From: Entonaema liquescens
Taxonomy: Eukaryota > Ascomycota > Sordariomycetes > Xylariales > Xylariaceae
Reading direction: 5' to 3'
Length of the DNA: 64,000 nt
Assembly: GCA_902805475.1 (NCBI GenBank)
Contig: CADCSX010000005.1
Span: 631,501 to 695,500, forward strand
Shown piece by piece: positions 1 to 13,600 of this stretch (the stretch's first letter is position 1; each line of letters begins with the position of its first letter). A model generated the notes under the pieces. The model did not search any database and was not told where the DNA came from. It saw only the letters and a list, made by a program, of their open reading frames with translations. Both the position numbers and the translations under genes were made by a program.

Positions 1-89
1 ATAATGTTAATGATTATTTTATAATTAAAATTTATATTAAAGTTTTTTAAGTTAAATTTAAACTTTTATAAAATTTTACCTTTAATTTA

Positions 90-3000
90 TAATGGTTAAA
101 TAACAACCGTATGTATTATTACGTAATACGTATTTAATACAAGGAAGTATTTATATATTTTAAATTATATAAAGAACGTGTTTTTTTTATTTTTTAATAA
201 TAAATAATTTTTTTTTTAAATATCATTAATATATTAATTTTAACTTATTTATTTATTTATTATTATTTTATTATTATTTTTTTTATATACGTATTTATTA
301 ATATTAATTAATATTATTAAATTTATAATAATATAAATTAATAAAGTTAAAAAAATCATTATTATAATAATTTAAAAGATTTTATTATAATAATATATAT
401 AATATTAATATAATATCTTTTATTAAAATAATTAAATTATTTATAATAAGTTATTATTTTACTTTATTTTATAACTTATTTAAGTTTATATTTATGTATA
501 ACGATTTGAATTTATTATTATTATTAATATTTTTATTATTTATAATATTAATTTTTTTTATAATATTGTAATTAAAAAATTTTACGTAAATATAAATTTA
601 AGTTATAAATGATGATTTAATTAAGTAAAAAAATATGGATAAATTGTAAAAATTATTAAATTATTTTTTTAATTAAATAATAATAACTTTTATTTAATAT
701 TTTAATTATATAGTAATAAAGTGGGAAACTATAAATCTTATAAAAATAGTATTTTAATAAAAGAATATTTAAGTATTTTTTATTTTAATAAATTTCGAAA
801 TTATTAATAAAAATGTTTTGTATATTTAAATATTTAAAAAAATGTTAAATAAATATAAAGAGTAATTTTAAGGATTTATCGCGGTAAATTTTACAATTAT
901 ATTAAAAATATTACGATTAATATTAAAGATTATATTAATATAATAAAATATTTACGTGGGTTAATATAATATTAATTACGTAAAATTCTTTATTAATTTT
1001 ATATAAATAAATAATTTACCAATTTAAAATTCTAATAAATTAAAAAAAATATAACGAAAATAACTTAATATATTAATATAAAAAATTTTAATTTATAATA
1101 TTAAAAAAAAATTTATTTATTTTAATATATAAAGATCCATATATTTTTAAATATTAATATATTAACAATTAACGTTTTTTAATTTATAAATGTTCGTTTA
1201 TAAAATTATATATATAAAATAAATTTTTTTTCTTAATACCACTTTTATTAAAAACCTTTTTTTTTATATTTAATTTGTTTTATCCATTTTATAATTAATA
1301 CTATTTCCCTTTCTTTTAATATAAATTTTTTTTTTATCACATGTTTTATCATTTTATCCTTTTATAAAATACTTTATTTTTAACTTATAAAAAATATTAA
1401 ATTATTAATATTTAATAATTTAATTTTAATAAAAAATTTAAAATAATTTTTAAATAATATTTAACTTTTTTTTTCCGCTTTTTCCTTTTATTACTTTATA
1501 AACGTTACTTATATCTTATTTAAAATAAATAAATAATATTTTAAAATATAATTTTAAATAGGGAATTAATTTAATATAAAAATAAATTATTTTATTTATT
1601 ATAAAAAATATCTTTAAACTTTTTAAACCGCCGCCGAATAACTTATATATAACTTTAACATTTCTTTTAAGCACTAAAATAAGTAAAAAAAATTTATTAA
1701 TAAAAAATTATAGTTTTTTTTTTTAAATAATTCTATTATTTATATAAATAATAAACTTTTAAAAATAAACTTTTATATTTATTAATAATTAATAAATTTA
1801 AATTTATTATAAAATTCCCTTGGTACGTATTATTAATAAAATATATTTTTTTATTATTATAAAATATTTTAAAAAAGTTTAAAATATTAAAAATAATTAT
1901 ATAAAAAAATTATATAATATTTTTAAAAATAAATTTAATTTTTTTTTAAATATATATTATATAATAAAAATTTAATAAATATAATTTTATATTATATTTT
2001 CTATTATTTTAATTAAAAAAATAATTATTTATTTTTTTTATAATATATTTTAATATTAATATTTTATAAATATATATTTTATTATAAAATATTATTTTAA
2101 TATTAAATAAAATAAAGTTTAATATTATTATAATTAAATATTAATAATATTTTTTAATATTAAAATAAAAAAATAAAATTAAAAGAAAAATAATATAAAA
2201 ATATTTTAATTATTCTTTAATAAATTTTTATTATATTAAAAAACTTTAAATTATGATTTTTAAAATAAATAATAATTTATTATTATAATATATTAAATAT
2301 GCTAAGTTATATTTTAATTTTAATATATTTTTTTTATATTATTTACATAATTTAAAAATTTAACAAATAAATTTTAAATATTAATTAAAATATATAAAGT
2401 TATAAAAAATATATAATAATTTCTTATTAATAAATATAATAATAACAATAATAATAACTATATTAATTATATTAACCAAAAATATTATTATAATAATAAA
2501 AGAAACAAATATAATTTTAAATAAATAAAAAAATAAAAATATTATTATTAAATTTATAAAAAAAAAAAATGTTAATTAATAAAATATTTAAAATATAAAT
2601 ATAAAAAAACTAAAGAAATATAAAAAGTTAAATAAAATTTATTTAAAAAAAATTATATAACTTTTTTAATAAATTTTAAAAAAATTAATAATTTTAATTC
2701 GAAACTTAATTAAAATAAAAATATTATTAATTTATTCCTAAATTTAAATAATAAAAATAATTTATTTTTAATAATAATATTTTTATTTAATTAAATATTT
2801 TAATACTATATCACTACCTTAAATCCTTTTAAAAATAAAAAATTTAATATTATTTTTATTTTAAATTAATATATAAATAATATTTTTTAAAATATTATAT
2901 TTAATATAAATATAATATACGTATTTATAATTAAAAAAGATTAATATTTTATTTTTATTAAAGAATATTTAAATTAATAATTAAAAATAAATAAATTTTA

Positions 3001-3410
3001 CGTAGGAAAAATAAATATTAAATTTAATAATAAATAATTAATTAAATTTTTAAAAATAATCATAATTAACACTTTATTTAATAAAATAAATTTTCATATT
3101 ATAAAATTAAATATTCCGTTTTTATTTTTTTTAAAAGATATAAATTAATTAAATATATACTTTAACAATATCATTAATTAATTAATATATAAAAATAGAA
3201 TAATAATTAATATCATTAAAAAATAAAAATATTTATAATTTTATTTTAAAAATATTATTTATTTTATAAAAAATAAATTATAATATTTTTATACTTGTTT
3301 TAACTATCCATTAATTAACAAATTTTATAACTTATTAAATAAATTAAGGTATAATATTAATATTAACAATTTTAAAAAAATTAATAAATTTTATTATCAT
3401 TATTAAATTA
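90..3410 (+). mobile_element. RIPed element copy A (arm of a long inverted repeat)
   Basis: Read forward, this segment matches the reverse complement of 6261-9610 along its whole length with small indels. Examples are the TTAAATAACAACCGTA start (97-112), the segment with GCCGCCGAATA near 1630 and the end near 3410. Differences between the copies are mostly C/T and G/A, as expected for independent RIP of one ancestral sequence. The first 210 bases are the terminal module also found at 6051, 9610 and 9970. The copy stops at 3410, about where the other copy passes into its second terminal module, so this copy seems to lack its distal end. Coding content is not recoverable by eye. Confidence 0.75.
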
Positions 3411-6050
3411 AAGATAAAATTTTATAAAAATTTAAATTTAATTTAAAAAACCTTAATATAAATTTTAATTATAAAATAATTATTAACATTATATATTTTA
3501 ATAAATAATTAATTTTATATATAATTAATGTAATTACCGACTTTTAAATAATATGTTTCATAAAAAATCTATTAATTAAAGAAATATAAAAAATATTAAA
3601 ATAATATTAAATTAATATTTATTTTAAACTTTTAAATATTATTATATATAATGTTAAAACTAATTTTAATAATACCGAGTTTAAAAATAAAGTTTACATA
3701 ATTGGAATCATTTATTATTAAATATTAATTAAAATGTATTAATTAATTAATAAAATCGAAGAATATTATAATTCCATTTGTTAAACATATGAAATTATAA
3801 TAATTAAGTTTTAGAATTTTATGTTAAATATGTTATAATTTTAAATGGCGGTTAACGTAATAAATAACATTATTAATTTAAATAGTTTTATTTTAACTTT
3901 TTTAATTTTTAGTACTTATTTAAAAATTAATATAAATTTATTATTTATTTTTTTATAAATGTAAAAAATGTAAGTAGTTTAAAAAGTAATGATAAAAGTT
4001 AAAAAAATTAAATTATAACGTTTAATTTACAACATTTTAAATATTTATAATAATTTTAATACCAAAAAAACTCTTTTAATATCCTTTTTTATTAATAATA
4101 AAATACTTATTTACTAAAAAAAAAACGAATAAAAAAAACCATATAAAATTATTTTCGTTATTAATAAAAATGTTACTATTGTTTTAAACGTATTTAGTAA
4201 CATATTTACATTTTAAAACTCTTATATTAAACCTTATACTTAATTTAAAAAAAAACTAATATTAATTAAAAAATTTAAAATTAAATTATTTAAACTTACT
4301 TTTAATTTTAATAATTATTAAATTATTTTTAAAGAAGATTTTATATTTATTAATAACTTTTCTTATATTATCACGTTATTTATTATTATTAAAGAATAAA
4401 ATAACTTTATTTTAATAATATAATTTTAAAAAAATAAAAAAATAATTATATTAAAAAAACCATATAAAATTTCAAATATAAAAAAATTAAATACTTTATT
4501 TAAAAAAAGTATTTTAAAATTAATAATATATAATTTAAAAATATATAAAAATATAATAATTTTTAAATCATAAATAATTTACAAAATTAAAAGTAAAAAT
4601 ATTTTTGTTTTTTATGAAAAATTACAATTAATAATATAAAGTTACAATAATTTTAATAAAGAATTAATTATAATTTATGCATTTATTATTTAAAAAATCA
4701 ATTAATAATTTATTTTAACTTTAACCTTTATATTTCATTAAAAAAAAATGAAAATTATAATAAAAAATATTATTATAATTTATATTTAATTTAAAACACT
4801 TATATTAAAAATGATTTATATATAAATGTTAATTAAATTAAAATATAAATATTTTAAAAGGACATTATTACATATTAATAAATTATTATATCATTTTATT
4901 AAATTTAATATATATTAATTTAAAATTTATTTAAAATATAATTAAAAAAAATTACATATAAAACCATTAATATTTAACCTTTATTTAATAATAATGATTA
5001 TGAATTTATTTAAAATTACTAATTTTTAAATAAATAATATTTTTAATATTAATATTATAAAATTTTTCGTTATAAAAAATAGGGTATTAATTAAAGTAAA
5101 AATTAAAGTACGTTTTTAAAAAATATTAAACGAAAAAATTGAAAATTTTAATAATTTACGTATCACGATTTATAAAAAAAGTTATAAAGTTTTTATTATA
5201 TAAAAAAGTTAAATTAAAAAATTTAAATTATTAAATTTAAAATTTTTAAATATAATTAAACAATTCGTAAAATAAAAAGCCCGAAAAACGTATATTTTAT
5301 CAATTTGCCAATTTAAAACTACATTTAATTATATAATAACGGTATAATATGTAAAACCGGAATTAAAAAAAATTAAAACTTTTAACATTAAAATTTAATG
5401 GTAAATAAATAATTAAAAATAAAGGTTTTATTATGTTAATTTAGATTTTTAAAATCTATACTTATATATTTTCATTAATAAATCGTTTATAAATAATAAA
5501 AACTTAAGTTTATAAATTGGTTACGTTATTATTTTAAGTAATAAAAAGTTTATTTTTTAAAATAATAAAATTTAAATTATAAGTAATATCATTTATTAAT
5601 TATTTATTAAATGTAAATAAGTTATTTGTAACATATTTACTAGTAAAATTTATAAAATAATTTAAAAATTTAATATAAAATATGTAATTTATCATATAAT
5701 TAATATTATTTTAAAACGTTTATCATTTCCCCGCGCTTCGTTAATCTTATACATTAACTTTTTTTCTTTATACTAATATTTAATACAAATAAATAATATA
5801 AATAAAAAAAAATTAATAATTAACTTAATGGCATTAAAGCAATTATATAAAAATTAAAAAATAAATGATATTTAATAAATATATAACATTTGTAACTTTA
5901 CGAATATAATAATTAAAATATCTTTTAATAAAATAATGAAAATATTAATAAAAAATAATCAAATTGATTTATAATTAAAAAAATAAGTAAAACGTAAAGT
6001 AAATATTAAATTTGCAATTAATTAATCGCAAAAAAAAAATAAAGTAAATA

Positions 6051-6260
6051 ATAGTTAAATAATAATTATATGTATTATTATATAATACATATTTAATATA
6101 AAGAAATATTTATATATTTTAAATTATATAAAAAACACATTTCTCCCGTTTTTTAATAATAAATAGTTTTTTCTTTAAATATTATTAATATATTAATCTT
6201 AACTCATTTATTTATTTATTATTACTTTACTATTATTTTTTTTACGTATATATTTATTAA
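6051..6260 (+). repeat. Third copy of the terminal module
   Basis: This repeats the opening of copy A (positions 97-310) in the same orientation: a GTTAAATAA start, then the GTATTATTA palindrome-like tract, then the segment resembling TTTAAATTATATAAA. Most differences are transitions. It directly abuts the inverted arm that begins at 6261. Confidence 0.75.
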
Positions 6261-9200
6261 TAATTTAACAATAATAATAAAATTTATTAATTTTTTTAAA
6301 ATTATTAATATTAATATTATATTTTAATTTATTTAATAAATTATAAAGTTTATTAATTAATAAATAGTTAAAATGAATATAAAAATGTTATAATTTATTT
6401 TTTATAAAATAAATAATATTTTTAAAATAAAATTATAAATATTTTTATTTTTTAAAATAAAATTATAAATATTTTTATTTTTTAATAATATTAATTATTA
6501 TTTCATTTTTATATATTAATTAATTAATAACATTATTAAAATATATATTTAATCAATTTATATTTTTTAAAAAAAACAAAAATAAAATGTTTAATTTTAT
6601 AATGTAAAAGTTTATTTTATTAAATAAAATATTAATTATAATTGTTTTTAAAAATTCGATTAATCATTTATTGCTAAATTTAATATTTGTTTTTTTTACG
6701 CGAAACTTATTTATTTTTAATTATTAATCTAAATATTCTTTAATAAAAACGAGATATTAATTTTTTTCGATCGTAAATATACGTATTATACTTATATTAA
6801 ATATAATATCTTAAAAAATATTTTTCGTATATTAATTTAAAATAAAAATAATATTGGATTTTTTATTTTTAAATGGATTTAAAGCCGTAACACGGTATTA
6901 AAACGTTTGGTTAAATAAAAATGCTACCGTTAAAAATAAATTATTTTTATTATCCAAATTTAAAAATAAATTAACAACATTTTCATTTTAATTAAATTTC
7001 GAGTTAAGGTTATTAATCTTTTCGAAATTTATTAAAAAAATTACGTAGTTTTTTTTAAATAAACCTCGCTTAATTTTCTATATTTTTTTAATTTTCTTAC
7101 ATTCATGTTTTAAATACTTTATTAATTAACATCTTTCTTTTTTACAAACCTAACAACGGTATTTTTATTTTTTCATTTATTTAAAATTATATTTATTTTT
7201 TTTATCGTTACGGTAATATTTTTAATTAATATAATTAATATAATCATTATTATTATTGTTACTATATTTATTAATAAAAAATTACTATATATTTTTCATA
7301 ACTTTATATATTTTAATTAATATTTAAAATTTATTTATTAAATCTTTAAATTATATAAATAATATAAAAAAAATATATTAAAATTAAAATATAATTTAAT
7401 ATATTTAATATATTGCAATAATAAATTATTATTCGTTTCGGAAATTATAACTTAAAGTTTTTTAATATAATAAAAATTTATTAAAAAATAATTAAAATAT
7501 TTTTATATTATTTTTCCCTTAATTTTATTTTTTTATTTTAATATTAAAAAATATTATTAACGTTTAATTATAATAATATTAAATTTTATTTTATTTAATA
7601 TTAAAATAACGTTTTATAATAAAATATATATTTATAAAATATTAATATTAAAATATATTATAAAAAAAGTAAATAATTGCTTTTTTAATTAAAATAATAA
7701 AAAATATAATATAAAATTATATTTATTGGATTTTTATTATATAATATATATTTAAAAAAAATTTAAACTTATTTTCGAAAATATTATATAATTTTCTTAT
7801 ATAATTATTTTTAATATTTTAAACTTTTTTAAAATATTTTATAATAATAAAAAAGTATATTTTATTAATAACGTATATTAAAAAAACCTTATAATAAATT
7901 TAAATTTATTAATTATTAATAAATATAAAAGTTTATTTTTAAAAATTTATTATTTATATAAGTAATAAAACCGTTTAGAAGGAAAAATTGTAATTTTTTA
8001 TTATTAAGTTTTTTTTATTTATTTCGGCGTTTAAAAAAAATGTTAAAATTATATATAAGCTATTTAACGGCGGTTTAAAAGATTTAAAAATATTTTTTAT
8101 AATAAATAAAATAACTTACTTTTACATTAAGTTAATTCTTTATTTAAAGTTATATTTTAAAGTATTATTTATTTATTTTAAATAAAATGTAAGTAATTTT
8201 TATAAAACGGTAAAAAGAAAAAACGGGGGAAAAGGGTTAAATGTTATTTAAAAGTTATTTTAAATCTTTTATTAAAGTTAAGTTATTAAATATTAATAGT
8301 TTAATATTTTTTATAAATTAAAAATAAAATATCTTATAAAGGGACGGGATAATAAAATGCGTAATAAAAAAAAAAGTTATATTAAGAAAAAAAAAAAGAA
8401 ATGTTAATTATGGAATAAGTAAAGTAAATTAAATATAAGAAAAAAAGTTTTTTGCAAAAATGGTATTAAAAAAAGAAATTTGCCTTATATATATAACTTT
8501 AAAAATAAACGTTTACGGGTTAAAAAACGTTAATTGTTAATATATTAATACTTAAAAATATATAAATCTTTATACATTAAAATAAATAAGTTTTTTTTTA
8601 ATATTGTAAATTAAAACTTTTTACGTTAACGCATTAAATTATTTTTATTATATTTTTTTTAATTTATTAAAGTTTTAAATTAATAAACCATTTATTTACA
8701 TAAAATTAACAAAGGATTTTATATAATTAACATTATATTAATTTACGTAAATATTTCGCTATATTAATATAATTTTTAATATTAATTATAATAATTTTAA
8801 TATAATTATAAAATTTATTATTACAAATTTTTAAAATTATTTTTTATATTTATTTAACATTTTTTTAAATATTTAAATATATAAAACATTTTTATTAATA
8901 ATCTTAAAATTTATTAAAATAAAAAATATTTAAATATTTTTTTATTAAAATATTATTTTTATAAAATTTATTATTTTTTATTTTATTATTATATAATTAA
9001 AATATTAAATAAAAATTATAATAATTTAATCGAAAAAATAATTTAATAATTTTTATAATTTATTTATATTTTTTTACTTAATTAAATCATTATTTATAAT
9101 TTAAATTTACATTTATATAAAGTTTTTAATTATAATATTATAAAAAAAATTAATATTATAAATAATAAAAATATTAATAATAATAATAAATTTAAATTAT

Positions 9201-9610
9201 TATATATAAATATAAATTTAAATAAATTATAAAATAAAATAAAATAATAATTTATTATAAACAATTTAATTATTTTAATAAAAAATATTATATTAATATT
9301 ACATATATTATTATAATAAAATTTTCCAAATTATTATAATAATAATTTTTTTAATTTTATTAATTTATATTATTATAAATTTCATAACATTAATTAATGT
9401 TAATAAATATATATATATAAAAAATAACAATAAAACAATAATAAATAAATAAATAAATTAAAATTAATATATTAATAATATTTAAAAAAAAATTATTTAT
9501 TATTAAAAAATAAAAAAAATTTATTTTTTATATAATTTAAAATATATAAATATTTTTTTATGTTAAATACATATTATTACGTAATACGTACGGTTGTTAT
9601 TTAACCATTA
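6051..9610 (-). mobile_element. RIPed element copy B, about 3.56 kb with inverted termini
   Basis: This copy is inverted relative to copy A (6261-9610 pairs with 90-3410). It is flanked by the same terminal module in opposite orientations, at 6051-6260 (forward) and about 9390-9610 (reverse). That gives the architecture of a DNA transposon with long terminal inverted repeats of about 210 bp. It retains somewhat more C/G than copy A, for example around 8215-8240 and 8335-8350. The interior of about 3.1 kb would be long enough for a transposase, but RIP has removed any reading frame. Element class is unknown; a palindromic or LTR-derived origin cannot be excluded. Confidence 0.6.
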
Positions 9611-9779
9611 ATATTATTATAATTTTAATATTATAAATAAAATTTAATAAAATAATAATTTATTTATTTTTTTATATAAAAATAAATTTTAAATAATTAT
9701 TTATATAAATTAATATAAATATTTTTTACGCGTTTATAATTTTTATTTTTAATTTAATTATTAAAAATTATTAATAAAT

Positions 9780-9972
9780 ACGTACGTAAAAAAAATAATA
9801 ATAAAATAATAATAAGTAAATAATAAATTAAAATTAATATATTAATAATATTTAAAAAGAATTATTTATTATTAAAAAACGAAAAAAACGCGTTTTTTAT
9901 ATAATTTAAAATATATAAATATTTTTTCGTATTAAATACATATTATTACGTAATTCGTACGGTTGTTATTTA
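9780..9972 (-). repeat. Fourth, outlying copy of the terminal module
   Basis: A second reverse-oriented copy of the terminal module ends with GGTTGTTATTTAATTATTA at 9961-9979. It lies about 170 bp outside copy B. No matching partner arm is visible to its right, so it is a solo end or the remnant of a further element. Confidence 0.65.
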
Positions 9973-10490
9973 ATTATTAATTATTTTTTTTTACGTTTTA
10001 AAATATTTTATTATTTTTTTATTAATTTAATAATATTATTTTTAAATAATAAAATAAAAAATATTTTAAATATTAATATTATTATTATATATTTATAAAA
10101 TAATAATAATTAAATTTTTTTTATAAATATTAAAATATATTTTTTAATATTAAAAACCGTAATATTATAATATAAAATTTTAAAAATATATAAAAAAAAA
10201 TAAAAAAAAATTTAAATAATATAAAATTAATTTTAAATAATAAAATAAAAATTATTTTTAATATTTTATAAATATTATATTAATTTTTTATTTTATAAAT
10301 ATTATTAATAAATTATATAAATTAATTTATTTTAAATTTTTTTATTAATTATTAAATTTCCACGATTTATAAATATAAATATATAAATTAATAATTCGTA
10401 ATAATTTAATAATAAAATTTACGTTTATTAAAATAACTATAACGTTAAAATTACCGAAATTATTATGTTTTAATGGTATTAAGTTGTATG

Positions 10491-11369
10491 TGGGTAAAGT
10501 GCGCCACTTATTTTGACTCCGTTCTACCAAATTGTTGTAAGCGAATATAAGTTCGTGTGTTAAGCCAGTTACGTGGGTGAGATAAAGCCGACACAATCCT
10601 GATCAGCGATCAGTGACATCAGTATTTGGCTCGTAAGCAATGCAAGATCACACATCTCTCAGGTTGCGGCATGTCCTTAAGTACTTTTTGTCTTCGCATT
10701 CCTTACGACGTAGTTAATAAGGGGTAAGGGGCAAACCCTATGTGATATATGATTGGTCAGTCCTGATTCGGAGAGTAGTCCGAACAGCGGACTCCATATA
10801 TCTCATTACCACCACTTGGAATATAAGTTTGATATACTGAGAGATACTGAACCCACACTGGTGGAGACCTACATCAGTAGTAGTAGGCTGGTATGTATTA
10901 GCCGTACATGGCCAACAAACATAAAGTTAAAACCCCCATCATCAAGAGAAATATTAAACCAGTAAGGATAGCGTGAAGCATGCCGGATTTACCGTCCAAT
11001 CGATAAATCAACCGGACGCCAGGATAATAGACCGCGAAGGTTACCGGCCTATAATATAGCTGTATATAAATAGGAGTAGCCGTGGTTTACGCCATCTTGC
11101 ATGGATTATTTAGGTATAGCTTCCCCGAGGAGAGTAAACTGCGTAGGTATTTTACCTTGGGCTGCGATTAGTTATTATCTATCTGCGACATTGGTATCCA
11201 ATGAGGTATTCGGATTAGATAGACAAGAAATGTCAATCTCTGATCGATTCTCATCTGCATATGCGAATTAACTTATTATTATTCGATATATCTTTCGTAT
11301 TCTTCTCCTTTCCACTAGCCGACTTACCGAATCTAACATCATACCGAGGGATCACTAGTACTTATTACC
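10491..11369. other. Boundary and upstream region of the bZIP gene
   Basis: This is ordinary-composition DNA immediately right of the RIPed block. No convincing coding region was seen. It presumably holds the promoter and leader of the downstream transcription factor. Confidence 0.6.
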
Positions 11370-12161
11370 ATGGACCCCTCATCCGGTTTATTTGTGAACA
11401 CAGATTCGCCAGCTCAACTGCGAAAGAGTTTATCAGCCTTCTCCTCTCCTATACATGAATGCAGCCCCGTATTGCCTTTCCATCCACAACTGCCACCAAT
11501 GGAGTTCCTAGACGGGTCACCGGATTACCAAGAAACGACCAATGGGGATAGCCTGTGTATTGAACAAGGTAGCCTCGTAGATACGAGCTATGGGGTTGGC
11601 CCCGATATTCCCAGATATTTAACATTACCCATAGACCTTAATTATCAACAACCCATCTCCACAACCGAAGATCACAACAATGTAATCCAGAGGCCACAGT
11701 CCCGAAACAGCTATGAAAAGCACGACAAGAATGCCATTTTCGGGAGGGACAATAACAAAAACGTCATAACACATAGTCGTCGGTCATCTCGGTCAAGTAA
11801 TAAGCTCACTAGCGATGAGTCTGGAATCGACAAGCGCGAGCGAAACCGCATGGCAGCCTCGAAATGCCGAAAGAAACAGAAACTAGCGAACTACGAACTG
11901 CAGGAAAGGGCACGAGTGATGAGCGAGCAGCACAATTACCTGATCGCGCACAAAGTCTCCCTCGAGTCGGAGATGATCAACCTGAAGAACGAGCTCCTGA
12001 TGCACGGGAGCTGTGGCTGCGAGCCCATCTCCGAGTACCTGATGCAGGCCGCGAAGAAGTTTGTCAGAGGACGCGAGGAAGGATTTCAGGGGACGGAGAA
12101 GATGAATGAACTGAGCGAGCGACCGCCTTCCACCGCCGCTCGCGAGCCTTGTATTCTATGA
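11370..12161 (+). CDS. ATF/CREB-type bZIP transcription factor
   Basis: A single-exon protein of 263 aa. The ATG sits in a strong ACCATGG context. Residues 1-150 are polar and low in structure. The basic region begins near K155 and carries the bZIP signature N159-x7-R167 (NRMAASKCR). A leucine zipper follows with heptad positions L177, M184, L191, L198 and L205. The segment LKNELLMHGSCGCEPI just after the zipper is typical of the fungal Atf1/AtfA-like family, whose members bind CRE-like sites as dimers and often control stress responses or development. No stress-kinase docking region is recognisable, so the exact role is unknown. The gene converges on the broken dehydrogenase gene downstream and lies 0.9 kb from the RIPed block. 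Confidence 0.9.
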   Translation: MDPSSGLFVNTDSPAQLRKSLSAFSSPIHECSPVLPFHPQLPPMEFLDGSPDYQETTNGDSLCIEQGSLVDTSYGVGPDIPRYLTLPIDLNYQQPISTTEDHNNVIQRPQSRNSYEKHDKNAIFGRDNNKNVITHSRRSSRSSNKLTSDESGIDKRERNRMAASKCRKKQKLANYELQERARVMSEQHNYLIAHKVSLESEMINLKNELLMHGSCGCEPISEYLMQAAKKFVRGREEGFQGTEKMNELSERPPSTAAREPCIL

Positions 12162-12466
12162 CAAGAAGTGACCACGGCGTAACGATGACGAATAATGACT
12201 CCCTACGAGATTGCTGAAAAGGATAGTTTTTTTTTTTTTTTTTTGGCCTACGGAGAAATTGGACATGCTTTAGCACGCTAAATATATTTTTTTTCAGATA
12301 CCTATCAATATTTGCCGAACCGTCTTCCACATTTTATCGAGATCCTCCCCGTATCAATTCCAAACGAGCGTTATTGTGATAAATTGTTACCACCATTCGC
12401 GATGATTGATCTCTCTACGTACTACCGTCTCTAAATGTCGGTGTCGAAGTCGCACAACCTTTTTAC
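12162..12466. other. Convergent intergenic gap
   Basis: Shared 3' flanks of the bZIP gene and the dehydrogenase pseudogene. It contains a run of 18 T (12227-12244) and a second poly-T tract near 12288, plausibly within 3' untranslated regions. Confidence 0.6.
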
Positions 12467-13600
12467 TCAACCATTCACGACAATACCTCCGTTGGGGTGC
12501 ACTATGAAACGATGAGTTTGCAGTTGCTTCTTCAGAGTGTATGACAAGTGGGTTTCCGGCATATCCGGCGGTAGACCGAAAGTAGGAAAAGAAATAAATC
12601 ACGTACATGTTTGGCCGCTCATGAACGCGCTCTCGCTACTCGCGAGGAACACGTAGCTTGTCGCAATCTCACTAGGCTGGCCGAGCCGCTCCATTGGCGT
12701 CCAGTTCCCGAGACCATGTCCCTTTTGGCCTTGCTCGCTGACTCCCGTCGCGACAAGAGGAGACCACACGGGTCCGGCAGACACGGCGTTGACGCGAATC
12801 CCCTTCTTCACCAATTGGTTGGACAGCGCTCGGGTAAATGCTATCACAGCCCCTTGCTAGACGCGTAGTCCACACGGCTAGGGATTCCAATATAAGCATC
12901 CACAGACGCGCTGTTGATGATTACCCCACCGCTAGATAGGTGAGGTAAGGCAGCTTTGGTGAGATGGAAAAGGGGGTCGACGTTAGTGCGGAATGTCGCC
13001 GACCATTGGTCGCTATAACTGAGGTTAGCAGCTAATACAGTGGGAACTGATATATTCAGAGGCAGCTTACGCGGTGATATCTGTAAAACCCCCCTTTTCG
13101 TTCCTAGTGGCCGCGTTATTGACCAAGATATCGATACCACCTAATGCTGTCGCGGCACGGTTCACCAAAGAAGTGCAGTTTGCAGCTTGAGTTAGGTCAC
13201 TGGCGATGAGATGGATTTCTCCCTCATTCCTTTCTACCTGACTCTTGGTGTGTTGCGCATACTATTCTTTTTCCGGGAGATAGCTAATAGCTACTCGGGC
13301 CCCTTCCATCGCGAAGAGAATTGCTACCGCGCGGCCGATGCCCGAATCGCCTCCTGTGATGACGGCCTTCTTACCAGCAAGCTTGCCGGCTGGTCGATAG
13401 AGGGATAGTCCAGAATCGGAGTCTGAAGATGGAATGTAAGTCTTGGTCGGCCTCGGATCCATATCTCGTTCCAGGCCAGGTTTCGCCTGGCTCTGAATCG
13501 GGAGACCATGTTTTCCTTCTTGCGTGTCTCCTTGTGTGCCACCCTGGGTATTACCTGTCGGTTGGGCAACTTTGTGAAGGGTTTCCTTCGCCTTGTCCAT
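12467..13600 (-). pseudogene. Short-chain dehydrogenase/reductase, broken by a stop and a frameshift
   Basis: This resembles fungal YghA-like SDR oxidoreductases (NAD(P)-dependent). The N-terminal extension is rich in Q/G/P, followed by the cofactor motif TGGDSGIGR, then LVNNAA, the YASSK active-site pair and a GPVWSP segment. Reading the exons 13600-13071, 13018-12607 and 12501-12467 restores the whole family profile, ending HPNGGIVVNG. The introns (13019-13070 and 12502-12606) have good GT..AG sites and the first has a GCTAAC branch point. Two lesions break it: an in-frame TAG at 13262-13264 just after YLPEKE, and a missing base in a run of four G (12850-12853) right after the active-site lysine. 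Either alone would abolish the enzyme. A sequencing error could explain the frameshift but less easily the stop. Confidence 0.8.

Larger units (their letters stand above)
1..10490. repeat. AT-rich RIP-mutated repeat block without genes
   Basis: This stretch is almost only A and T (roughly a tenth G+C by eye, not counted) and ends abruptly near 10490, where composition returns to that of the gene-bearing DNA. Remaining C and G sit mostly in CpG contexts such as ACGTA. That is expected after RIP, which converts CpA to TpA and TpG to TpA in duplicated DNA. No open reading frame of interest survives. The block contains two inverted copies of one repeat and extra copies of its terminal sequence, listed separately. 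It is probably a graveyard of transposons; no protein family can be recognised. Confidence 0.9.

Noticed and set aside
66..90. Similarity of TTTATAAAATTTTACCTTTAAT to the right end of the 59881-60925 element
   Set aside because: Only a short A/T-rich match; the distinguishing GGCC parts are absent.
1..10490. Possible mitochondrial DNA or centromere
   Set aside because: No rRNA, tRNA or mitochondrial protein frames are visible, and the inverted repeat copies with CpG-biased residual C/G fit RIPed transposons better. Centromere function cannot be judged from sequence.
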